A stretch of 10,709 nt of DNA. Source: Raineyella sp964528755. Its GTDB lineage: Bacteria; Actinomycetota; Actinomycetes; Propionibacteriales; Propionibacteriaceae. Location: contig CAZGWN010000094.1 of the NCBI GenBank assembly GCA_964528755.1, positions 1 through 10,709 on the forward strand, in the 5' to 3' direction. The translations under genes were made by a program, and so were the position numbers. The notes under the pieces are model-generated. The model did no database searches. It was given only the letters and a program-made list of their open reading frames with translations, and was not told where the DNA came from. Below are positions 1-5,362 of this stretch, piece after piece; the first letter of the stretch is position 1, and each line of letters opens with the position of its first letter.

Positions 1-17
1 GGAGGCCGACGGGCTGG

Positions 18-224
18 TCACCAGCGGGTTACACCACCATAAGGGGCACTACTGCCCGGTCTCGTCCTGATGGCAATCTCCGACACCGAGACGGGCGATA
101 CACACAGTGGGGTGTCCGCATCCGCACGTTCTTCACGTACCGACGGCCTGGGCTTGGCCGATTGGGCCCCGAGATCGAGCAGCGCGTCGGTGTCGAGCAG
201 GATCGTACGGCCGCCTCGGATCAC
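18..224 (-). pseudogene. Truncated VapC-like PIN-domain toxin
   Basis: The reading frame from GTG at 224 gives 68 residues, about half the 120-140 usual for a VapC toxin. PIN-domain toxins are Mg-dependent RNases that cut tRNA or other RNA. Visible are the N-terminal PIN motif ILLDTDALLDL, with the first acidic residue, and further on SVSEIAIR, with the conserved Glu of the second motif. After TRPG the sequence stops resembling the family and ends at TGA (18-20), so the C-terminal half with the remaining metal-binding Asp residues is missing. The GTG start is chosen because it would overlap the TGA of the unshifted antitoxin frame by 4 nt (GTGA, 221-224), the typical coupling in these modules. 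The window begins 17 bases beyond the stop, so I cannot tell whether a frameshifted C-terminal part continues outside. Family call is fairly sure; loss of function is inference. Confidence 0.65.
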
Positions 225-444
225 GCCTCCTCGCCCCACAGCGCAAGTGCCTCGGCGCTCAGGGGGCGTCCACGTCGCCGGGAACCCGAATCTGGCCGGC
301 GAACTGGTCGAGCCCACGTGTCGGCTCGGGCTGGGACAGGACTGCGACCGGCCGTCCGTGGCTGGTGATGGCGATGATCCCACCCTCGCCGACCTCGGCC
401 CGCAAGGAGTTGAGCCTGGCCTCGGTCGTGGTGACGATGTTCAT
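221..444 (-). pseudogene. Phd/YefM-type antitoxin with a frameshift near its C-terminus
   Basis: ATG at 444 opens a frame reading MNIVTTTEARLNSLRAEV, then ITSHGRPVAVL, the fold-defining pattern of Phd/YefM antitoxins: a DNA-binding N-terminal domain that also autoregulates the operon. As sequenced, the frame stops at TGA (259-261) after 61 residues, ending RVPGDVDAP. In the +1 frame the next codons read LSAEALALWGEEA and stop at TGA 221-223, which is how VapC-partner Phd antitoxins normally end (RVPxDFDAPL... followed by an acidic, toxin-binding tail). One missing G in the run at 262-266 (plus strand) explains the break. The repaired protein would be 74 residues and overlap the toxin GTG by 4 nt. 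The change could be a real mutation, tolerated because the toxin is also broken, or a homopolymer sequencing error. An upstream in-frame ATG at 561 lies inside the large palindrome and is not a credible start. Confidence 0.7.
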
Positions 445-445
445 G

Positions 446-457
446 CGCAACGTTGCG
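446..457. promoter_or_regulatory. 12-bp palindrome at the antitoxin start (possible operator)
   Basis: CGCAACGTTGCG is a perfect 12-bp palindrome ending 1 nt upstream of the antitoxin ATG (442-444). Phd/YefM antitoxins commonly bind palindromes overlapping or adjoining their own start and repress the module. Position and symmetry fit, but there is a single site only, and no clear -10 box or ribosome binding site was found beside it. Function is inferred. Confidence 0.4.
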
Positions 458-539
458 GTTCTTCGGACCAGCCCGAAAGGTCCGCCCGGGGCGACGCGCG
501 ACCGGGAGACCAGGACCGGGACCGGGAGTCGAAAGATCT

Positions 540-607
540 CATCGGCCACACCAGGTTTCAAACGCGGCGTGTCGACACGCCGCGTTTGAAACCTGGTGTG
601 GCCGATG
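540..607. repeat. 68-bp perfect palindrome with no spacer; possible terminator
   Basis: Both 34-bp arms are exact reverse complements and meet at GTC|GAC (571-576) without a loop. The outermost pair is C540/G607, and pairing fails at 539/608. Each arm contains the block CCAGGTTTCAAACGCGG or its complement. It starts 18 bp after the stop of the minus-strand glycosyltransferase (626), where an intrinsic terminator for that operon would lie. In the direction of transcription only a short TTT follows, not a proper U-tract, though actinobacterial terminators often lack one. A transcript would fold into a roughly 30-bp stem. Alternatives are a fold-back assembly or amplification artefact, or the remnant of a mobile element end. 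The palindrome itself is certain; its role is not. Confidence 0.6.
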
Positions 608-625
608 GCCGCCCCGACGCCCGCC

Positions 626-1870
626 TCACCGCCGATGGTGCATGAGCTGGCGAAGGATGAGGAAGCGCAGCAGGGTCGCCAGCGCGTTCGCCACGAAGAG
701 CACCGACACCTCCACCCAGCGATTCGCGTCCACGCCGGTGACCTGGAGCAGCAGGAGGGACCCGCTGGTCAGACCCCAACCCAGGGCGAACGCACCGAGT
801 CCGCCGAGCTGGTCGCGTACGACGCCGCGCCGCTCGCTGATCCCGAAGGTGAACCGACGGTTCGCGGCGGTGTTGAGCACCGCGGTCACGATCAGCGACA
901 CGAAGTTTGCCGCCTGCGGCCCCATCGGCCCCCGCAACAGTACGTACAGCACGGAGAAGGCCAGGGTGGAGGCCACCCCGATCATCGCGAAGCGGAGGAT
1001 CTGGCCGAGCAGTCCCCCACCGGCGCCCCCACCCGGGCGGTGGGCGGTCAACTCCTCCCGCAGGGCGGCCAGCGGGATCTGCCCGGAGACCAGCCGCCGG
1101 GCGACCCGGGCCATCCCGCGCAGATCCTCGGTGGCGGTGGCGAGGATGTCGACGGTCGATCCGGGATCGTCGATCCAGTCGACGGGAACCTCGTGGATGC
1201 GCAGCCCGGCCCGCTGGGCCAGCACGAGCAGCTCGGTGTCGAAGAACCAGTTGCGGTCCTCGACGTACGGCAACAGGGTGCGGGCCACCTCGGTACGCAT
1301 CGCCTTGAAGCCGCACTGGGCGTCGGAGAACCGTACCCCCAGAAGCCCGTGCAGCAGCAGGTTGTAGCTGCGGGAGATGAACTCCCGCTTCGGGCCACGG
1401 GTGACCCGGGAGTCGCGGGTGAGCCGCGACCCGATCGCGACGTCGGAGTGGCCGGAGACCAGCGGCGCCACCAGCGGAAGGAACGCCCGCAGGTCGGTGG
1501 ACAGGTCGACGTCCATGTACGCCACCACCGGCGATTCGGAGGTCGACCAGGTCAGATGCAGCGCCCGGCCACGGCCCTTCTGAGGCAGATGGATCGCGCG
1601 GACGCCGCCGAGTTCGGCGACCAATGCCGTGGCGACCTGCCAGGTGGTATCGGTGCTGGCGTTGTCGGCGATGGTGATCGTGCACGGAAAGGGGATGTCG
1701 CTGACCAGATACGCCCGAAGCCGACGGACGCAGGGGCCGAGGTCGACCTCCTCGTTGTAGACGGGTACGACGATGTCGACGACGCTGCCGGGAGTCGGCC
1801 GGCCGATCCGGATGATGCCCTCGGTGGCCGGCACATCGGCGGGTACCGCGGGAGAAACGACCGTGGCCAT
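626..1870 (-). CDS. GT2 glycosyltransferase fused to a GtrA-like membrane domain
   Basis: The 414-residue protein is a polyprenyl-phosphate sugar synthase type of GT2: it should transfer a hexose from a nucleotide sugar to a lipid phosphate on the cytoplasmic face. Residues 31-270 form the GT-A domain with VDIVVPVYNEE (31-41), ADNASTD (68-74), the metal-binding DVD at 120-122 and NWFFDTELL (207-215). Residues 290-408 form a four-helix GtrA-type domain (helices near 291-312, 321-337, 355-375, 386-405), a family associated with flipping lipid-linked sugars. The start at 1870 is preferred because AAAGGA lies 8 nt upstream (1884-1879). An in-frame ATG at 1990 overlaps the stop of the upstream gene as ATGA but has no Shine-Dalgarno, and it would add 40 Pro/Gly-rich residues encoded by a 15-bp repeat. 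It is the second gene of a minus-strand operon and probably supplies the donor for the upstream ArnT-like enzyme. The exact sugar is unknown. Confidence 0.88.
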   Translation of the reverse strand: MATVVSPAVPADVPATEGIIRIGRPTPGSVVDIVVPVYNEEVDLGPCVRRLRAYLVSDIPFPCTITIADNASTDTTWQVATALVAELGGVRAIHLPQKGRGRALHLTWSTSESPVVAYMDVDLSTDLRAFLPLVAPLVSGHSDVAIGSRLTRDSRVTRGPKREFISRSYNLLLHGLLGVRFSDAQCGFKAMRTEVARTLLPYVEDRNWFFDTELLVLAQRAGLRIHEVPVDWIDDPGSTVDILATATEDLRGMARVARRLVSGQIPLAALREELTAHRPGGGAGGGLLGQILRFAMIGVASTLAFSVLYVLLRGPMGPQAANFVSLIVTAVLNTAANRRFTFGISERRGVVRDQLGGLGAFALGWGLTSGSLLLLQVTGVDANRWVEVSVLFVANALATLLRFLILRQLMHHRR

Positions 1871-1878
1871 GACGGCTG

Positions 1879-1884
1879 TCCTTT
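1879..1884 (-). promoter_or_regulatory. Ribosome binding site deciding the GT2-GtrA start
   Basis: The minus strand reads AAAGGA followed by 8 nt and ATG (1870-1868). It is the only good Shine-Dalgarno near the 5' end of this gene, and it favours initiation at 1870 over the ATGA-overlapping ATG at 1990. Confidence 0.6.
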
Positions 1885-1910
1885 CGTTCGGGCCCGAGGG
1901 ATTCGTCGGG

Positions 1911-1976
1911 CCGGGTGGGTTCGGGCCGGGTAGATTCGGACCGGGTAGATTCGGACCGGGTGGGTTCGGGCCGGGA
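1911..1976. repeat. 15-bp minisatellite, four units plus a partial one
   Basis: Four tandem 15-bp units fill 1911-1970, in two alternating versions (CCGGGTGGGTTCGGG and CCGGGTAGATTCGGA in the order A-B-B-A), followed by a partial unit. A degenerate unit may precede them near 1893-1910. The array sits between the stop of the ArnT-like gene and the preferred start of the GT2-GtrA gene. Read on the minus strand from the ATG at 1990 it would encode repeated PGPNL/PGPNP pentapeptides. Because the unit is a multiple of three, copy-number change would keep that frame. It could be untranslated spacer or a translated flexible N-terminus. Confidence 0.85.
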
Positions 1977-1986
1977 GTGAGGGAGG

Positions 1987-4296
1987 TCATGAGGCGGGCT
2001 GGGTGAGGTCGTAGACGGTCGTGGAGCCGACCGTCTGGGCGGTGTAGTTGGCCTCCACCCAGGAGGCGATCTCGCTGGCGGCATTCGAGCCGCCGTTCTG
2101 CTGACCGCCCATGCCGCCGGCGATGAAGTAGTGCACGCGACCCTCGGCGACGTACTGCTGGAACTGCTCGAGAGTCGGCGAGGGGTCGGATCCGTTGAAG
2201 CCGCCCAGCGCCATCACGGGTTCCTCGGTGGCCAACTGGTAGGAGGCGGCGTTCTGCGAGCCGACGGCGGCAGCGACCCAGGTGTAGTTGTCCGCATCGG
2301 CCGACAGCAGCGTGGCGGCCTCCTCGCTGACGTCTGCGCCGCCGAGGATCCCACCGCCGGCGCCGCCGAAGCCGCCCTCGGGCCGTCCGGTCCCGGCGGG
2401 CATCTGACCCGTCCCGGTCCCGCCGGGAATCTGACCCGCGCTGCCCTGCGCACCTGTTCCGGCGCCGCCCTGGGTGCCGGTCCCGGTGCCGCCGGGAGCC
2501 TGACCGAGGCCCTGCGGCATCTGGCCCGTCCCGGTCCCCTGGCCGCCGCCGAAGCCTCCCTGGCCCGTCCCGGTCCCTTGACCGCCGGGGCCACCCTGAC
2601 CGTCCTGGCCGCCGAAGCCGCCCTGACCGCCGGGGCCGCCCTGACCGCCGGGGCCACCGCCGCGTCCGCCCTGCACCGGGCCGGCCGTGACGATCGAGCC
2701 GGTGTGCGGCGTGGCCGCGGTGTTCAGGGAGTACGAGGCCGGGCCGGCCAGCGCCGCCACCACCGCGACGCCGGCGACGACCGCCGCCAGCGGGCGACCC
2801 AGCCGGGGCAGCAGGATGATCCCGGCCGCACCGATCGCGGCCAGAAGGCCGACCGGCAGCCGCAGCGCGGCGTAGATCCCGGTGGCCTGGCTGAGCAGGA
2901 CGATGGACCAGACGGCGCTGCCGAGAAGCGCGGCGGCCAGCACGATCCGCGTCCACAGCTTCTGCCGTTCGCCCCACAGGGCCCAGGCGCCCAGCGCGAG
3001 GGTGGCGCCGATCTGCGGGGCCAGCGCAACCGTGTAGTAGTCGTGGTAGATCCCGGCCATCCAGGAGAAGACGACCATGGTCACCACCAGCCAGCCGCCG
3101 AAGGCGATGATCCCGGCCCGGACGAGGTCGGTACGGGCCCGTCGGCCGAGCAACACCAGCGCGGCGATGCCCAGGACGAGGGCGGCCGGGATCAGCCAGG
3201 ACACCATTCCGCCGGACACGCCGGAGAACAGCCGCAGCGGGCCGGTCTCGCCCCACATGCCGCCGCCGGCGCCACCGCCCATCCCGCCACCGGTCACCGA
3301 ACCGGTCTCGTTGCCGGTGATCCGGCCGAACCCGTTGTAGCCCAGGGTGAGTTCCAGGATGGAGTTGTTCTGCGAGCCGCCGATGTAGGGCCGCTCGGAG
3401 GCCGGGACGAGCTCGACGATCGCGATGTACCAGCCGGCCGAGACGACCATCGCGCCGAACGCGTACAGCAGGTGGACGATCCGCTTGGCCCAGCTCACCG
3501 GGGCGGCGACGGCGTACGCGGCCACGAGCGCCGGCAGGACCAGGAACGCCTGCAGCATCTTGGTGAGGAAGCCGAGGCCGACCACGGCGCCGGCGGCGAT
3601 CAGCCAGCCGGGCCGGCCCTTCTCGGCGGCCCGCAGGGTGAAGTACGCGGCCAGCACCTGGCAGAAGATCAACAGCGCGTCGGGGTTGTTGAAACGGAAC
3701 ATCAGCGTGGCCACCGGGGTCAGCGCGAAGACGGCCGCACCGAGCAGCGCCGCCACGTGTGACCGGACCGTCAGGGGGGTCCGTACGCCGCCCGAACGGG
3801 TGGTGAACAGCCGGCGCAGGGTCGCGTACAGGACGCCGACCGAGGCCACGCCCAGCAGCGCCTCGGGCACCAGGATGCTCCACGAGCTCAGCCCGAACAG
3901 CCGTACGGACAGGCCCATCAGCCACAGCGAGGCCGGGGGCTTGTCGACGGTGATCGCGTTGCCGGCGTCCAGCGAGCCGTAGAACCAGGCCTTCCAGTCC
4001 GCCCCGCCGGCCTGCGCGGCCGCGGAGTAGAACGAGTTGGCGTAGCCGGAGGCGCCGAGGTCCCACAGGTAGAGGACGGCGGTGCCGACGAGCAGGGCGG
4101 CCAGGCTCGCCCACGCGGGCACCCGGCCGATCACGGCGGATTCGGCGGCCGGGCGGGAGCCGCCGGTGCCGGAGGCGCGGCGCGGGGCGGTGTCCGCGGC
4201 CGGGCCGAGGGTGTCTGCCGGAGGCCGGGCACCGGCGGGGTACGCCTGCCCGGTGTGCGAGGTGTCGAAGCCCAGGGGGGCACTGTTCGTTGTCAT
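1987..4296 (-). CDS. GT39/ArnT-like polytopic glycosyltransferase with Gly-rich linker and C-terminal domain
   Basis: The 769-residue membrane protein resembles PMT/ArnT-type enzymes, which transfer a sugar from polyprenyl phosphate to an acceptor on the outer face of the membrane; it is close to the family containing Bacillus YkcB. Residues 1-55 are polar and cytoplasmic. About a dozen hydrophobic helices span 61-520. Family signatures include YANSFYSAAAQA (85-96) in the first outer loop, VDKPPASLW (117-125), FNNPDALL (202-209), GSQNNSILEL (307-316) and HDYYTVALAP (418-427). A glycine-rich linker (about 543-653) leads to a soluble C-terminal domain (654-769) of the type found after such transferases. 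Start ATG 4296 has no Shine-Dalgarno; GACAGT 6 nt upstream could be the -10 of a leaderless transcript (weak). First gene of the operon with GT2-GtrA, and divergent from the two-component system that probably controls it. The acceptor is unknown. Confidence 0.87.
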   Translation of the reverse strand: MTTNSAPLGFDTSHTGQAYPAGARPPADTLGPAADTAPRRASGTGGSRPAAESAVIGRVPAWASLAALLVGTAVLYLWDLGASGYANSFYSAAAQAGGADWKAWFYGSLDAGNAITVDKPPASLWLMGLSVRLFGLSSWSILVPEALLGVASVGVLYATLRRLFTTRSGGVRTPLTVRSHVAALLGAAVFALTPVATLMFRFNNPDALLIFCQVLAAYFTLRAAEKGRPGWLIAAGAVVGLGFLTKMLQAFLVLPALVAAYAVAAPVSWAKRIVHLLYAFGAMVVSAGWYIAIVELVPASERPYIGGSQNNSILELTLGYNGFGRITGNETGSVTGGGMGGGAGGGMWGETGPLRLFSGVSGGMVSWLIPAALVLGIAALVLLGRRARTDLVRAGIIAFGGWLVVTMVVFSWMAGIYHDYYTVALAPQIGATLALGAWALWGERQKLWTRIVLAAALLGSAVWSIVLLSQATGIYAALRLPVGLLAAIGAAGIILLPRLGRPLAAVVAGVAVVAALAGPASYSLNTAATPHTGSIVTAGPVQGGRGGGPGGQGGPGGQGGFGGQDGQGGPGGQGTGTGQGGFGGGQGTGTGQMPQGLGQAPGGTGTGTQGGAGTGAQGSAGQIPGGTGTGQMPAGTGRPEGGFGGAGGGILGGADVSEEAATLLSADADNYTWVAAAVGSQNAASYQLATEEPVMALGGFNGSDPSPTLEQFQQYVAEGRVHYFIAGGMGGQQNGGSNAASEIASWVEANYTAQTVGSTTVYDLTQPAS
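2338..2670 (-). repeat. Repetitive glycine-rich linker coding region
   Basis: This part of the ArnT-like gene (residues about 543-653) encodes imperfect repeats dominated by GGQGGPGG, GTGTGQ and QMPxGxG motifs, with almost no charged residues. It separates the membrane transferase from the C-terminal domain, consistent with a long flexible extracytoplasmic tether. At DNA level the repeats are imperfect but share short units, so strain-to-strain length variation is likely. Related transferases in Actinobacteria also carry Gly-rich linkers here, so the type is not unique. Confidence 0.75.
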
Positions 4297-4339
4297 GCCA
4301 CGACTGTCGGCCGGGTTGGTGTGCCCGCCAGCTGCACAG

Positions 4340-4357
4340 TCTGTGCTGCTTCTGTGC
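4340..4357 (-). promoter_or_regulatory. Direct repeat GCACAGA-N4-GCACAGA, candidate response-regulator site
   Basis: On the minus strand two identical 7-mers GCACAGA are separated by AGCA, an 11-bp period. A degenerate third half-site (GCAGCTG) may follow one period further, at 4335-4329. OmpR/PhoB-family regulators bind such head-to-tail repeats, and M. tuberculosis PhoP is known to recognise TCACAGC-N4-TCACAGC. The site is 44 bp upstream of the ArnT-like start and oriented toward it. The sequence 4331-4349 also forms an imperfect inverted repeat, so another dimeric binder is possible. Confidence 0.5.
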
Positions 4358-4409
4358 GCTGTCGCGCGGGCCGGTCCTGTGCTGTCGCGGGCGCGCCCGC
4401 CCGTACGTC

Positions 4410-4427
4410 TCACAGCCCGCACACAGA
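4410..4427 (+). promoter_or_regulatory. Direct repeat TCACAGC-N4-ACACAGA, candidate response-regulator site
   Basis: TCACAGC (4410-4416) and ACACAGA (4421-4427) share the core CACAG at 11-bp spacing, with a partial third core (CAC at 4433-4435) one more period on. The first half-site is identical to the PhoP consensus half-site described in M. tuberculosis. It lies on the plus strand, facing the response-regulator gene 147 bp downstream, and mirrors the pair at 4340-4357. Binding is inferred. Confidence 0.5.
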
Positions 4428-4521
4428 CTCGGCACGTCCCCGGCACACCGACCCGCGATCCACTGGGGGTCATGTCCGGCCTGCCCGGCCACACGCACCT
4501 GCCCGTGCCGGCGGCTCCGCC

Positions 4522-4527
4522 TAGACT
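4522..4527 (+). promoter_or_regulatory. Possible -10 box of the two-component operon
   Basis: TAGACT matches the actinobacterial -10 pattern TANNNT and would place a transcription start near 4534, leaving a leader of about 40 nt with a Shine-Dalgarno (GGGAG at 4564-4568). No convincing -35 hexamer is seen about 17 bp upstream, which would fit a promoter needing an activator, but the call rests on one hexamer. Confidence 0.35.
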
Positions 4528-4573
4528 GGCGGACAGTCCCGGCCGGGCCACCACCACACCAGCGGGAGAGGGA

Positions 4574-5326
4574 ATGACCACGCACGACAACTTCTCCGCC
4601 CTGACCGACGCCCTGCCCAAGCTCGCCCATCCGGACGGCTCGCCGATCCGGGCCCTCGTGGTGGACGACGAGCCGCTGCTGGCCGACCTCGTCGCCATGG
4701 GCGTACGGATGTACGGGTGGGAGGTCCGCACCTCCCACGACGGCCTCGACGCCGTCGAGCAGGCCCGCACCTGGGCCCCGGACGTACTCGTCCTCGACTG
4801 GATGCTGCCCGGCATCGACGGGGTGGAAGTGCTGCACCGGGTCCGGCAGCACTTCCCGGAGGTGCCGGCGCTGTTCCTCACCGCCAAGGACACCGTCGAG
4901 GACCGCATCACCGGCCTGGTGGAGGGGGGCGACGACTACGTCACCAAGCCGTTCGCGATTGAGGAGGTCCTGCTGCGGCTGCACCGGCTCGTCGAGCGGT
5001 CGGGTGCGGCGGCGGCCGACTCCGCCGAGATGGTCGTCGGCGACCTCGTCCTCAACGTCGACACCCGCGAGGTCACCCGTGGCGGGGACCCGATCGACCT
5101 GACCGCGACCCAGTTCGAGCTGCTGCGCTACCTGATGGAGAACGCGAAGGTCGTCCTCACCCGCGCCCAGATCCTCGACAACGTGTGGCACTACGACTTC
5201 GCCGGGCAGGCGAACATCGTCGAGCTGTACATCTCCTACCTGCGCAAGAAGATCGATGCCGGGCGCGCTCCGATGATCCACACCGTCCGCGGCGTCGGGT
5301 ACGTCCTGCGCCCGGCCGGTCGATGA
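4574..5326 (+). CDS. OmpR/PhoB-family response regulator, PhoP-like
   Basis: The 250-residue protein has a receiver domain (about 26-138) and a winged-helix DNA-binding domain (about 153-247). Receiver residues are all present: acidic pair D31/D32, phosphoacceptor D75 in LVLDWMLPG, T103 in FLTAKD and K125 in DYVTKPF. The output domain ends IVELYISYLRKKID and HTVRGVGYVLRP, very like PhoP and TrcR of mycobacteria, so it should be a DNA-binding activator or repressor switched by phosphorylation. ATG 4574 is chosen for the Shine-Dalgarno GGGAG 5 nt upstream. The resulting 25-residue polar N-terminal extension before the receiver is also seen in PhoP. It precedes its kinase by 36 bp and is divergent from the glycosyltransferase operon, whose promoter region carries candidate sites for it. 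Orthology to PhoP specifically is not proven, so no symbol is given. Confidence 0.93.
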   Translation: MTTHDNFSALTDALPKLAHPDGSPIRALVVDDEPLLADLVAMGVRMYGWEVRTSHDGLDAVEQARTWAPDVLVLDWMLPGIDGVEVLHRVRQHFPEVPALFLTAKDTVEDRITGLVEGGDDYVTKPFAIEEVLLRLHRLVERSGAAAADSAEMVVGDLVLNVDTREVTRGGDPIDLTATQFELLRYLMENAKVVLTRAQILDNVWHYDFAGQANIVELYISYLRKKIDAGRAPMIHTVRGVGYVLRPAGR

Positions 5327-5362
5327 GCGTCACGGGTCGATGAGCGACATGGATCGGCGCAC

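Noticed and set aside
540..607. Terminal inverted repeats of an insertion sequence
   Set aside because: The arms touch each other with no room for a transposase, no transposase gene is in the window, and no flanking target-site duplication is seen.
453..1367. Plus-strand open frame across the palindrome and the GT2 gene
   Set aside because: It is antisense to the GT2-GtrA gene, Arg/Pro/Ser-rich and without motifs, which is typical shadow composition.
2131..3762. Long plus-strand open frame opposite the ArnT-like gene
   Set aside because: It is a high-GC antisense shadow: no domain is recognisable, the composition is that of a complementary frame, and the opposite strand carries a clear family match throughout.
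626..5281. A single giant minus-strand protein covering both transferases
   Set aside because: Its first part is read in a frame different from the ArnT-like gene and antisense to the response regulator. Only the portion below 1990 is real, as GT2-GtrA.
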